43,871 nt of DNA from Deltaproteobacteria bacterium UBA2385 (lineage in GTDB: Bacteria > Myxococcota_A > UBA796 > UBA2385). Position numbers and translations under genes: made by a program. This document shows, piece by piece, positions 1 through 8,175 of this stretch (the stretch's first letter is position 1; each line of letters begins with the position of its first letter). The DNA is taken from NCBI GenBank assembly GCA_002343455.1, contig DDSR01000238.1:1-43871 (forward strand). The letters are read 5' to 3'. Under the pieces are notes generated by a model, which ran no database searches, was not told the DNA's origin, and saw only the letters and a list, made by a program, of their open reading frames with translations.

Positions 1-2
1 CC

Positions 3-989
3 GACACCGACACCGACACCGACGTCGAGCCGACGCTCAACTGGTACCTGACCGACCAGCTCTCCGACTGGGTCGCCCTGGATGACGAACACGCGCTGGT
101 CACCAACGTCGACAAGGACGCCCTGCAGCGCATGGCGTTGGAGACCGGGGAGGTCAGCCACGAGCTGGTCATCGGCGGAAACCCCGAGCGGCTCGCCGTC
201 AACCGGGGGGCGACGACCGCGGCCATCGCCCACGGCGCGGACAGCCTGACCCGCATCCACCTCGTCGATCTCTCCGACTGGAGCGCCCGCACCCTCGACC
301 TCGAGCAGGGCGGCGAGTACTACCCGGGCCTGGACCTGACTTTCGGCGAGGACGATCAGCTCTACATCCTGGCGGGAGACCCCGACGGCTTCGCCTGGCG
401 GACGGTCTTCGTCGTCGACCCGACGGACCTGAGCGTGAGCGCCATCTGGGAGGTCCCGAACATCGGCATGGTCGACCGCATTGCCCAGGTCGACGGCGAC
501 CTCTACGTCGGAAACCGACGCTATCAGCCCCCCGCGTCCGCGCTCGGCGACCTGGTCGAGCTCGCCGACTACGACGCCACTCCCTATGCTCCCAACAAGC
601 TGGCGCTCTCGGCCGACGGCGACGGCATCCTCTTCACGCCAGGGGCCGAGTCCGTCATCGAGTACGACCGCGCCACGGGCTCGGCCATCCAGGACTACGG
701 AGCCAAGTCAACCGACGTCTTCGGCGCTCACGACTACGGCTACACCCACGACGACGCCCGGGTGGTGACGCTCTCGCTCGATTTCGACGACCACTTCATC
801 CAGGTCTTTGACCGGGCCAGCTCCGCCGAGCGGGCGCGCTTGCTGGTCCCCGGCCCCTCCGCGCTGGCCACCGTCTTCTACGACCGCGAGTTCATGCTGA
901 TCACGCCCGACGACAGCCGGGTCTACATCTTCGAGTTCGCCGGCTTCACCCATGACAAGGGCGCGGTGAAGTGGATCGACATCGACTGA
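3..989 (+). CDS. Secreted beta-propeller-like protein, 5' partial
   Basis: The frame is open from the left window edge to TGA at 987-989, so the gene starts outside the window. An internal ATG at 132 is possible but unlikely, because the reading frame before it already encodes a Thr-Asp dipeptide run (about residues 1-7 of the visible part) followed by sequence that joins smoothly to the rest. About 328 residues are visible. They show repeating units of Val/Ile-rich strands separated by Asp/Gly turns, typical of a WD40/YncE-like or quinoprotein-like propeller. The Thr-Asp run resembles the flexible linker that follows the lipidated cysteine in other lipoproteins of this window, so the missing start probably carries a lipoprotein signal. 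No catalytic motif is seen. The next gene is convergent, 37 bp away. Function unknown. Confidence 0.7.
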   Translation, partial: DTDTDTDVEPTLNWYLTDQLSDWVALDDEHALVTNVDKDALQRMALETGEVSHELVIGGNPERLAVNRGATTAAIAHGADSLTRIHLVDLSDWSARTLDLEQGGEYYPGLDLTFGEDDQLYILAGDPDGFAWRTVFVVDPTDLSVSAIWEVPNIGMVDRIAQVDGDLYVGNRRYQPPASALGDLVELADYDATPYAPNKLALSADGDGILFTPGAESVIEYDRATGSAIQDYGAKSTDVFGAHDYGYTHDDARVVTLSLDFDDHFIQVFDRASSAERARLLVPGPSALATVFYDREFMLITPDDSRVYIFEFAGFTHDKGAVKWIDID

Positions 990-1026
990 CCGCCGCTAGG
1001 GTCAGCCGCGTCGCGCGCGTCCGGCT

Positions 1027-3366
1027 CTACCAGGAGCCGCCCGGACCGCCGTAGGCGCCCAGGTCGTTGCGGCTGCCGTCCGCGTCGTAGTAGGCCGGGC
1101 TGGGATGGCCCACGTCGATCGCGGGCGAGGTCGACCGCAGCACGAAGTCGTCGTTGCTCCAGTCGCCATCATCCGACCAGGCCGTGAAGCGCGGGTCGGA
1201 GCTGATGTTGCCGGTGGTCCCCTCCAGGCTGGTCCCGCCGCCCCAGTCGTCGTCGTTGCCGTAGACATCGCAGTACTGGATGCTGGACGACGCGCCCGAC
1301 TCGGTGCGAACGCCGTCCGAGCTGTTGAAGGCGATGATGCTGTTGAGCAGGGTGTTGGAGCTGGTGCCCGTGTACCAGACGCCGCCGCCATCGGTCGCCG
1401 CGCCACCGGTGACGGTGACGTTGACCAGGGTGCTGCTGCCTTCCAGCACCAGGAGCCCGCCGCCGTCCGTCGTCGCCTCGTTCCAGGCCAGCACGCCGTT
1501 GGTGAGGCTCAGCGAGCCGCCGTCGAGCTGGACGCCGCCCCCATCCGTGGCGGTGTTCTGGTACAGGCCGACCTGCTCCAGGGCCAGGGTCGAGCTGCTG
1601 TCGATGTAGATACCGCCGCCCTGGTCCGCGAAGTTCTCGGCGAAGGACACGTTCTGGAGGCTGGCGAGGCTGTCCAGGAAGCAGGCCCCACCGCCGTAGG
1701 AGTAGGTGTAGTACTCGTCGTTCCCGGAGGCCGAGTACTCCAGCTCGGGGAGCAGGTTCTCGACCACGATCAGGTCAAGCAGCGTCGGGTCGGAGCCGTC
1801 CACATACAGACCGCCACCGCACCAGGTGTAGAAGTAGTCCGTGCAGATGGTGCTGGAGGAGCAGGAGGTCGACTCGCTGGTGGTCTCCAGGTCGCCCTCG
1901 CCTCCGGTCAGCGTGAAGCCCTGCAGGGTCGCGGCGGAGGTCTCGCCCGAGGCGATGCGAACAACCGGCTCGGAGAGGCCCGTCGCGTCGATGATGGTCT
2001 CCGCGGCGCCCTCGACGCCTACGACGGAGATGTTGCGCCCGCCGAAGTCGACAGACTCGGTGTAGGTGCCAGCCAGGACGATCACGCACTCGTCGGCGCC
2101 ATTGACCGCCGCCTGGATGGTGTCGTAGGGGGCGCTGTAGCTGCCGTCACCCGAGCTGGACCCGCCCGAGGAGGCCGCGACCTGGGGCTCGGTGGCGTCA
2201 CCGTCGTTGCAGTCGTAGTCGTTCTCTGCGCCGTCACAGGCGAGGCGCTCCGTCCCCGGGGCGCCCAGGCCGTCCAGGTCGGCGTCCTCGAACAGCCAGA
2301 TCGCGTCCGCCGCCCCGACGTCCACCGTGCCGTCGCAGTCGTCGTCGATGTCGTTGCAGACCTCGATTCCGTCGGGGTTGACCGACGAGAGCGTGTCGTC
2401 GCAGTCGAGCGCGTTGGTCACCCAGCCATCGGTATCCACGCAGATCTCGGAGCTGACGGACTCGTCGCCGAAGCCGTCCCCGTCGGCGTCCTGCCAGGCG
2501 GTCCAGAGCAGGCCATCGTCGACCAGCTCGTTGCAGTCGTTGTCCAGGCCATCGCAGATCTCGGGGTTGCCTTCGAAGCGCGCCGCCTCGGTGTCGTCGC
2601 AGTCCGTGGGGGTGAGCGAGTAGCCCTCCAGCCCCTCGCAGCCGTAGTCCATGGTCTCGGGGTCGCCGTGACCATCGCCGTCCGCGTCGACGTAGAGCAG
2701 GACGAGCACGCCCTCGTCCACCTCGAAGTCGCAGTCGTTGTCCAAGCCGTCGCAGACCTCGGGGTTGCCCGGGAAGCGCGCCGCTTCGGTGTCGTCGCAG
2801 TCCGTGCTGTCCCAGACCCAGCCAGGCTCCGGATCGCAGCCCTCCCGTCGGTCCGTCGACTCGCCGTAGCCGTCGCCGTCCGCGTCCCGGAACAGCGTGC
2901 CCGAGATCCCGTCGTCCACGACCAGGTTGCAGTCGTTGTCCAGGCCGTCGCACACCTCGGGGTTGCCCGGGAAGCGCGCGGCGTCCGAGTCATCGCAGTC
3001 GGTGGGGAACTCGGAGTAGCCCTCGGGAGCCTGGCAGGCGAGCACCGTGTCGGTCGAGACACCAAAGCCGTCACCGTCCGCGTCGGCGTACCAGGTGCGC
3101 ATGTCGACCGCGCCCTCGTCGATCTCGCCGTCGCAGTCGTTGTCCACCCCGTCGCAGAACTCCACCGCGCCCGGGTAGACGGCCGGGTTGGTGTCGTCGC
3201 AGTCCTCGTCCGCGTTGAAACGATCCCCGTCCTCATCGACCGAGGAGCCGCCGTCGGAGGTGCTGCCGCCGTCGGTCTCCCCATCCCCCCCCTTGCCGTC
3301 CGTGCAAGCCAGGGTCGTACTGAGGAGGATCGCGAGCAGCCCGAGGGCCAGGTGAGAGGTGTTCAT
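1027..3366 (-). CDS. Lipoprotein with MopE metal-binding repeats and a parallel beta-helix (paralog A)
   Basis: 779 residues. A signal peptide ends in a lipobox (Thr-Leu-Ala-Cys, Cys21), so it is probably lipidated. Residues 22-45 form a Gly/Asp/Ser linker. Residues about 50-390 hold five MopE-type repeats, each with a DCDD segment, a Pro-Gly, then C(D/N)GxDNDC and an acidic tail; such repeats are annotated as putative metal-binding motifs. Residues about 405-770 look like a right-handed parallel beta-helix with Gly-Gly-Gly turns, ending in a SPAID motif and GAYGGPGGSW, like choice-of-anchor Q proteins. The ATG at 3366 has a GGAG element five bases upstream. It lies 15 bp after the paralog 3382-5298 on the same strand, so both are probably co-transcribed. 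Likely a surface adhesin or polysaccharide-binding protein; no catalytic residues were identified. Confidence 0.85.
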   Translation of the reverse strand: MNTSHLALGLLAILLSTTLACTDGKGGDGETDGGSTSDGGSSVDEDGDRFNADEDCDDTNPAVYPGAVEFCDGVDNDCDGEIDEGAVDMRTWYADADGDGFGVSTDTVLACQAPEGYSEFPTDCDDSDAARFPGNPEVCDGLDNDCNLVVDDGISGTLFRDADGDGYGESTDRREGCDPEPGWVWDSTDCDDTEAARFPGNPEVCDGLDNDCDFEVDEGVLVLLYVDADGDGHGDPETMDYGCEGLEGYSLTPTDCDDTEAARFEGNPEICDGLDNDCNELVDDGLLWTAWQDADGDGFGDESVSSEICVDTDGWVTNALDCDDTLSSVNPDGIEVCNDIDDDCDGTVDVGAADAIWLFEDADLDGLGAPGTERLACDGAENDYDCNDGDATEPQVAASSGGSSSGDGSYSAPYDTIQAAVNGADECVIVLAGTYTESVDFGGRNISVVGVEGAAETIIDATGLSEPVVRIASGETSAATLQGFTLTGGEGDLETTSESTSCSSSTICTDYFYTWCGGGLYVDGSDPTLLDLIVVENLLPELEYSASGNDEYYTYSYGGGACFLDSLASLQNVSFAENFADQGGGIYIDSSSTLALEQVGLYQNTATDGGGVQLDGGSLSLTNGVLAWNEATTDGGGLLVLEGSSTLVNVTVTGGAATDGGGVWYTGTSSNTLLNSIIAFNSSDGVRTESGASSSIQYCDVYGNDDDWGGGTSLEGTTGNISSDPRFTAWSDDGDWSNDDFVLRSTSPAIDVGHPSPAYYDADGSRNDLGAYGGPGGSW
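2197..3234 (-). repeat. Five MopE-type Asp/Cys repeats within paralog A
   Basis: About 35-residue units recur every 65-70 codons, separated by a second motif with DADGDG or a close variant. At DNA level the antisense text cagtcgttgtcca and close variants recurs at regular spacing. The DxDGDG segments resemble calcium-binding loops, and the paired cysteines may form disulfides or bind metal. Confidence 0.8.
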
Positions 3367-3381
3367 TCGAGCTCCAGTGGT

Positions 3382-5298
3382 CTACCAGGTGCCGTAGGGG
3401 CCGCCATAAGCGCCCTGGTCGTTGCGGGATCCGTCGTCGTCGTAGTACGCAGCGCTGGGGTTGCCGGCGTTGATGGAGACCGAGGTGCTGCCCAGGGCCA
3501 GGTCCTCGTTCGTCCAGTCGCCGTCGTCGGTCCAGGCCGAGAACTCGGGGTCGCCGCTGATGTTGCCCGAGCTGCCCTCGAGCGAGGCCCCGCCGCCCCA
3601 GTCGTCGTCGTTGCCGTAGACGTTGCTGTACTGGATCGTGGTGGACGAGCCAGCCCCGCGCAGCAGCCCGTCGGCCGTGTTGAAGGCGACGATGCTGTTG
3701 AGCAGCGTGTTGGTGGTGGTGCCGCTGTACATGACTCCACCGCCCGAGCTGGCCGATCCCCCCGCGACCGTCACGTTCACCAGCGTGCTGGTCCCGTCGA
3801 CGACCAGCAGACCGCCGCCGTCGTCCGTCGCCTCGTTCCAGGCGAAGATGCCGCCCGTCAACGAGAAGGTCCCGCCGTCGACGAGCACGCCGCCGGCATC
3901 GCTGGCCATGTTCGCGTACAAGGCCGACTGGACCATCGTGATGGAGGCGTCCTCGTCGATGTAGAAGCCGCCGCCCTGGTCGGCGCTGTTGTCGGCGATG
4001 ACGACGCCCTGGAGGGTGGCCGCGCTGTTCAGGAAGCAGGCCCCACCGCCGTAGGAGTAGGTGAAGTACTCGTCGTTGCCGACCGCAGCGTAGTCAGCCT
4101 CGGGCAGGACGTTTTCGACGAGCCAGAGGTCCTGCAGGGTCGGGTCGGCGCCATCCACGAAGAGGCCCCCCCCGCACCAGGTCTCGAAGTAGTCCGTGCA
4201 GACCGCGGTCGAGGAGCAGGCGCTGGCCTCGCTGGAGGACTCCAGGTCCCCCTGCCCGCCGCGCAGGGTGAAGCCGCTCAGCGAGGCGGCGAAGGACTCG
4301 CCACCGGCGAAGCGGACCACCGGCTGGGCGAGGCCGGTCGCGTCGATCACCGTCTCGGAGGGGCCCCCGACGCCGGTCACCGCCAGGTCGTTGCCGCCGA
4401 AGTCGATCGCCTCGGCGTAGGTGCCCGGGTAGACCGCCACGCAGGCGCTGGCCACGTTGATCGCCGACTGGATGTTGGAGAAGGGCGCGCCCAGGCTGCC
4501 GTCACCACCGGCCGATCCCATCGCCGCGTCCACGACCTTGGGCTCGGTTGCGTCGTAGTCGTCGCAGTCGTAGCCGTTGTCGACCCCCTCGCAGCCCAGC
4601 TCGAGGGTGGAGGGGTCACCCAGGCCGTCGCCGTCGTTGTCGGCGTAGAGCCAGGCCTCGTCCGTCGCGTCGACGTCGACCCGGCCGTCGCAGTCGTTGT
4701 CGACGCCGTCGCAGACCTCGGCCGCGTCCGGGTTGATCGCGGGGTCGCGGTCGTCGCAGTCCTGCTCGTCGGCCACCCAGCCCGGCGTCGCTTCACAGAC
4801 CTCGGTCGAGGTCGCGGGATCACCGAAGCCGTCGGAGTCCGCGTCCCGCCACACGACGTACATCAGCCCGTCGTCCACCGCGTCGTTGCAGTCGTTGTCG
4901 ACCCCATCGCAGACCTCCCGGTTGCCCGGGAACCGGCGGGGGTCGTTGTCGTCGCAGTCCACGCCTGCCGGCGAGCCGTCACCGTCCTCGTCGACCTCGC
5001 CGCCGCCGTCGCCGCCGCCGTCCCAGCCGCCGTCGCCGGTCCCGCCGTCGCCGCCCCCGTCGCCGCCCCCGTCGCCGGTGCCCCCGTCGCCGGTCCCGCC
5101 ATCGCCGGTCCCGCCATCGCCCGTGCCGCCGTCACCGGTCCCGCCGTCGCTGGTGCCGCCGTCGCTGGTGCCGCCGTCGCTGGTGCCGCCGTCGCTGGTG
5201 CCGCCGTCGCCGGTCCCGGTGTCCTTGCCACCGTTGCAGGCGAGGGTAGAGGCCAGGAGGAACGCGAGCAGGGAGGCGTTGAAGAACGAGGCGTGCAT
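3382..5298 (-). CDS. Lipoprotein with DGGT tandem repeats, MopE repeats and a parallel beta-helix (paralog B)
   Basis: 638 residues. The lipobox is Ser-Thr-Leu-Ala-Cys with Cys21. Residues 26-100 are almost entirely Asp-Gly-Gly-Thr/Ser, encoded by a 15-bp tandem repeat. Two MopE repeats follow (about 113-144 and 179-210), then a parallel beta-helix of about 360 residues closely similar to that of paralog A, ending in [10 protein letters not shown]. The ATG at 5298 has GGAG five bases upstream in the same GGAGCTC context as paralog A, so signal, ribosome site and helix were all duplicated. The two copies differ mainly in the number of MopE repeats (two against five) and in the length of the linker. 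The long linker could lift the helix through surface polysaccharide (inference). A possible promoter lies just upstream at 5353-5358. Confidence 0.85.
   Translation of the reverse strand: MHASFFNASLLAFLLASTLACNGGKDTGTGDGGTSDGGTSDGGTSDGGTSDGGTGDGGTGDGGTGDGGTGDGGTGDGGGDGGGDGGTGDGGWDGGGDGGGEVDEDGDGSPAGVDCDDNDPRRFPGNREVCDGVDNDCNDAVDDGLMYVVWRDADSDGFGDPATSTEVCEATPGWVADEQDCDDRDPAINPDAAEVCDGVDNDCDGRVDVDATDEAWLYADNDGDGLGDPSTLELGCEGVDNGYDCDDYDATEPKVVDAAMGSAGGDGSLGAPFSNIQSAINVASACVAVYPGTYAEAIDFGGNDLAVTGVGGPSETVIDATGLAQPVVRFAGGESFAASLSGFTLRGGQGDLESSSEASACSSTAVCTDYFETWCGGGLFVDGADPTLQDLWLVENVLPEADYAAVGNDEYFTYSYGGGACFLNSAATLQGVVIADNSADQGGGFYIDEDASITMVQSALYANMASDAGGVLVDGGTFSLTGGIFAWNEATDDGGGLLVVDGTSTLVNVTVAGGSASSGGGVMYSGTTTNTLLNSIVAFNTADGLLRGAGSSTTIQYSNVYGNDDDWGGGASLEGSSGNISGDPEFSAWTDDGDWTNEDLALGSTSVSINAGNPSAAYYDDDGSRNDQGAYGGPYGTW
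5074..5208 (-). repeat. 15-bp tandem repeat encoding [10 protein letters not shown]
   Basis: Nine consecutive five-codon units encode four DGGTS then five DGGTG, followed by more degenerate Asp/Gly codons down to about 5000. Four adjacent copies of cgctggtgccgccgt around 5148-5207 look identical. Because the unit is a multiple of three, copy-number change would alter linker length without shifting the frame. Confidence 0.9.
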
Positions 5299-5352
5299 GG
5301 GAGCTCCGAGAAGGAGGCGACGGTAGCCGATCCTGGACGGAGCCTCAACAGA

Positions 5353-5358
5353 ATTTTA
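5353..5358 (-). promoter_or_regulatory. Candidate -10 element for the paralog B/A operon
   Basis: On the minus strand the 76-bp gap upstream of the ATG at 5298 contains TAAAAT preceded directly by TG, the only AT-rich hexamer there. No convincing -35 is visible at 16-18 bp, so the call is weak. If real, the two beta-helix genes can be expressed apart from the radical SAM genes upstream. Confidence 0.3.
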
Positions 5359-5374
5359 CAGGTCTCTTGGGCGC

Positions 5375-6793
5375 TCAGCCCGTAGGCTCGACTGGGTCGG
5401 CCTCGACCTCAGCCTTGCAGAGCCGTCGGATGCGACTGACGGCCTCCTCCGAGACCGGCACCTGCCCGTCCTCGGACCGCAAGACGACCTTGCTCAGGCC
5501 TTGCAGGCGCACCAGCTGCCGATCGCTCAGACGCTCCACCCAGCCCGAGGGCCCTCGGATCTCGACCCGCTCGAAGCCCAGGCGCACACACTCCTGGAGC
5601 AGCTCGGCGATGGCGGGGTGGTCCAGGCTGGTCGCGTCGTCGACCAGCAGCTCGGTCCCGCCCTCCTGGGCCAGCCGACAGAGCCTCTGGCGGATGGTGC
5701 GGGTCGACTCTTCACCCGGGAAGGTCACCCTCAGCACCCGCGGGACCTCCCCGGCCGGCACCGCCGCCAGGGGATCCCCGCGCAGCGCCCCGCGCGCGGC
5801 CTGCCCGACGGCGAACGAGACCCGGGTGGCCGGCGCACGACCCGCGCGGGGCGGCGGAGGGGCCGTCGGGGGCGGATCCTGTGCTGGCGCGGGCGGGCCC
5901 TGCGCCGGCACGGCCCCCGCCCGCGCGGGGTGGCTGCACCGGTCATCGATCTCGGCGCGCCCGAAGCGCTCGACGTAGTCCGCGGGCGCTCCCGGGCAGC
6001 CGGGCTGGGATGCGCAGGCGGCGCACCCGGGGGCCGCGGGCGGCGCTGCCTGCCCGGCCGCGAGGTCCTGGAGGGCGAGGGTGGGCCCGATCCAGCCAAT
6101 CGGGGCCTGCAGCTGCCCGGCGGCGGAGCCGAGGGCGCAGGCCGGGAAGCCCTCGAAGCCAAGCTCGACCCCAGCGCTCCAGGCGGCGCGAGAGGCCCGC
6201 TCGAGCAGCGGCTCGGCCAGGCCCAGCCGCGGGGAGAGGGCGATGAACTGCGCGCGGGCAGGCCCTTGAGAGCGAACCCGCCGCACGATCACCGAGGTCG
6301 CGCCCAGCGCGGCCGCCAGGGCGACCGTCTCGGGGAGGTGGTCCATGGTGGGCCGCGTCAGGGTGATCTCGACCTGGACCTGGAGGCCCGCCTCCGCACA
6401 GCCACGAAGCGCACGCACGACCCGCTTGCCCGCGCCCGGGAGGTCCACCAGCCAGTCGTGGGCCTCCATTCGCGCCGAGTGCAGGGGGATGCGCACCCGG
6501 CGGAGCCCCCAGGCGCGGGCCTGCCGCGCCGCCTCGGGGCTGCTGAAGGCCAGGCCGTCGGTACACAGGCCTGGCGTCCCTCGATCCTCGAGGGCGCGGA
6601 CCAGGCTCGGCAGGTCGGCGCGCATCGCCGGCTCGCCTCCGCCCACCCAGAGCGGCGCTCGCGAGCGCGGCAGGCAGGCCAGGATCTCCTCGATCCCAGG
6701 GTCCTCGACCTCGGCTCCGAGGGGCAGATCCAGCCGACCCGCCCGCGCACCTCCCCTGCCCCGGCCCGTGACGAGCACTCCACGTTCAGGCAT
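5375..6793 (-). CDS. Degenerate radical SAM partner protein (pseudo-rSAM) with SPASM-like cysteines
   Basis: 472 residues. The fold reads like a radical SAM/SPASM protein, but the cluster motif is gone. Aligned with the CNERCPFC of the neighbouring enzyme, this protein has GRGRGGAR at residues 10-17, so the three cysteines are Gly, Gly and Arg. The SAM-contact motif GGGEP (51-55) is kept. An auxiliary-cluster-like cysteine set remains (Cys219, 257, 260, 266, 286). A Pro-rich linker (about 291-345) leads to a C-terminal domain (350-472) that resembles half of another radical SAM barrel. The ATG overlaps the end of the true radical SAM gene by 8 bp, so the two are translationally coupled and probably form a complex. 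It cannot perform standard SAM cleavage; substrate binding or an auxiliary-cluster role is inferred. Confidence 0.7.
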   Translation of the reverse strand: MPERGVLVTGRGRGGARAGRLDLPLGAEVEDPGIEEILACLPRSRAPLWVGGGEPAMRADLPSLVRALEDRGTPGLCTDGLAFSSPEAARQARAWGLRRVRIPLHSARMEAHDWLVDLPGAGKRVVRALRGCAEAGLQVQVEITLTRPTMDHLPETVALAAALGATSVIVRRVRSQGPARAQFIALSPRLGLAEPLLERASRAAWSAGVELGFEGFPACALGSAAGQLQAPIGWIGPTLALQDLAAGQAAPPAAPGCAACASQPGCPGAPADYVERFGRAEIDDRCSHPARAGAVPAQGPPAPAQDPPPTAPPPPRAGRAPATRVSFAVGQAARGALRGDPLAAVPAGEVPRVLRVTFPGEESTRTIRQRLCRLAQEGGTELLVDDATSLDHPAIAELLQECVRLGFERVEIRGPSGWVERLSDRQLVRLQGLSKVVLRSEDGQVPVSEEAVSRIRRLCKAEVEADPVEPTG

Positions 6794-8150
6794 CTCCCGA
6801 ATCCTCGCTCCACAGGATGCCCGGCACCAGCGCCGCCAGCGCCCGGCCGTGGTCGGCGACCGGGCCGACCAGCTGCACGGCGTGAACGCCCAGCGCCCGG
6901 CAGAGGCTCAGCACCCGCGCGGCGCGCACCGGGGAGTCCTCGCTCAGCCGCAGCCACAAGCGCCGACGCCGAGTGTCGCCCAGGCCCTGGTTGGCACGAT
7001 CGAGCCGCCGCATCCAGCTCAGCAGGGCGCGATCGGGTCGGCCCTGGGGGTCGAGCGAGGCGCCCTCCAGCTCGATCGCGAGGTCTGTCCACGGCCCGGC
7101 CCACAGGGCATCGAGCGGCTCCAGAGGCGCGGGGCAGCGCCTCCAGACCGTCCACTCCCCCGCCTCGGGGGCCCGATCGACACACTGACCCGGCCAGGCC
7201 GCCGCACCCTCCAGCCAGGGCGGCCGCACCCGCAGCGGCGCGGACAGCCCCCCGTCGGGACCCTGGTCCCAGACCGCGTGCCAGGCCCCACCGCAGCGCG
7301 TTCGCAGCGCGCAGCCCCGGCAGGGGTCCCCCTGGCGCTTGTCGCCGGCGTTCTCGATCCCGGGCCGCTCCTGCCAGCCGCCGAGCTCCGCCTCGACCGC
7401 CTCCACGCAGGAGTCGAGGCCGTCCTCCCAGCCCACGCACAGGGGCAGGCCGCAGTAGGGGTTGAGCAGCTCGATGCCGTGGGCGCGGGCCCGCGCGCGG
7501 GCGAGGCGGACCGAGGCGGAGAGGCGCGGGTAGTCCGGCAGCAGCTCGGGGTTCGCCGCGGCGCGCCCATGGGGCTGCACGGCCGAGAGGGAGACGCTGC
7601 GCACCCCGGGGAGGCGCTCGGCGACGAAGTCGATGTACGCGGCCACCCCCTCCTGGCTGAGGCGGGCGATGACCGGGTTGAGGGTGACCCGGACGCCGAC
7701 GGCCAGCAGGGCGTCGATGCCGGCGAGGCAGCGGGGGTAGGCGCCGGGCAGGCCGGCCAGGGTGTCGTGGTGGTCGGCCCGGTGCGAGAGCAGCGAGACG
7801 AAGGCGCTGGTGAGGCCCGCCTCCGCGAGCTCAGCGGCGTAGGCCGGGTCGATCAGGATTGCGTTGGTCTGCAGCTCGACGAAGGGCACGCCGGCCTGCC
7901 GGGCGCGGGCGATCAACGCCAGCAGCTTGCGGCGCAGCAAGGTCGGCTCGCCCCCCGAGATGGTCATCGTCTGCTGCCCGCTGTCCAGGAAGGCCTGGAG
8001 CTGCGCCTCGATCTCCTCGTCGGGAGGGGTCGGCCGCGGGTAGTCCTCGACCGGCACATTGCAGAAGGGGCAGCGCTCGTTGCAGGCCATCGTCAGCCGC
8101 AGCAGGCCCTTGGTCTGGTGGCTGCGCTCGGATGAGGCGGGGGTGTTCAC
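6786..8150 (-). CDS. Radical SAM protein with SPASM/auxiliary-cluster-like C-terminal cysteines
   Basis: 454 residues from a GTG start at 8150. The canonical radical SAM cluster motif CNERCPFC (Cys23, 27, 30) ligates the 4Fe-4S cluster that cleaves S-adenosylmethionine, and GGEPT (66-70) contacts SAM. Further cysteines at about 233, 238, 248, 277, 280 and 286, the last ending in CRGCALRTRCGG, resemble SPASM or twitch auxiliary clusters found in enzymes that modify ribosomal peptides and proteins. The last 150 residues are of unknown type. It overlaps the degenerate partner by 8 bp and is divergent, by 25 bp, from an HExxH peptide-hydroxylase-like gene. Together these suggest peptide or protein modification; the substrate is unknown and no small precursor gene was found. 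Confidence 0.85.
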   Translation of the reverse strand: MNTPASSERSHQTKGLLRLTMACNERCPFCNVPVEDYPRPTPPDEEIEAQLQAFLDSGQQTMTISGGEPTLLRRKLLALIARARQAGVPFVELQTNAILIDPAYAAELAEAGLTSAFVSLLSHRADHHDTLAGLPGAYPRCLAGIDALLAVGVRVTLNPVIARLSQEGVAAYIDFVAERLPGVRSVSLSAVQPHGRAAANPELLPDYPRLSASVRLARARARAHGIELLNPYCGLPLCVGWEDGLDSCVEAVEAELGGWQERPGIENAGDKRQGDPCRGCALRTRCGGAWHAVWDQGPDGGLSAPLRVRPPWLEGAAAWPGQCVDRAPEAGEWTVWRRCPAPLEPLDALWAGPWTDLAIELEGASLDPQGRPDRALLSWMRRLDRANQGLGDTRRRRLWLRLSEDSPVRAARVLSLCRALGVHAVQLVGPVADHGRALAALVPGILWSEDSGDA

Positions 8151-8175
8151 CCCGGCAGCGTATTACGATCGCCCG
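8151..8175. promoter_or_regulatory. 25-bp divergent intergenic region, possible overlapping promoters
   Basis: The radical SAM gene (GTG at 8150, minus) and the HExxH gene (GTG at 8176, plus) are separated by only 25 bp. The one AT-rich patch, cgtattacg at 8159-8167, can be read as a -10-like TATTAC on the plus strand and TAATAC on the minus strand. No Shine-Dalgarno sequence is visible for either start, so both messages may be leaderless or nearly so (inference). Confidence 0.35.

Noticed and set aside
5299..5374. A short precursor peptide gene for the radical SAM system
   Set aside because: The 76-bp gap has no start codon with a meaningful frame, and the other gaps in the locus (25, 34 bp) are too short. 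A precursor, if any, lies elsewhere.
1105..5385. 1426-codon open frame opposite the two beta-helix genes
   Set aside because: It mirrors the antisense of MopE and beta-helix repeats; composition is Val/Ala/Gly/Arg monotony without motifs, a result of high GC third positions.
8059..8175. Upstream extension of the HExxH gene to ATG 8059
   Set aside because: It would overlap 92 bp of the divergent radical SAM gene containing its cluster motif, and the added residues are not family-like. GTG 8176 fits better.
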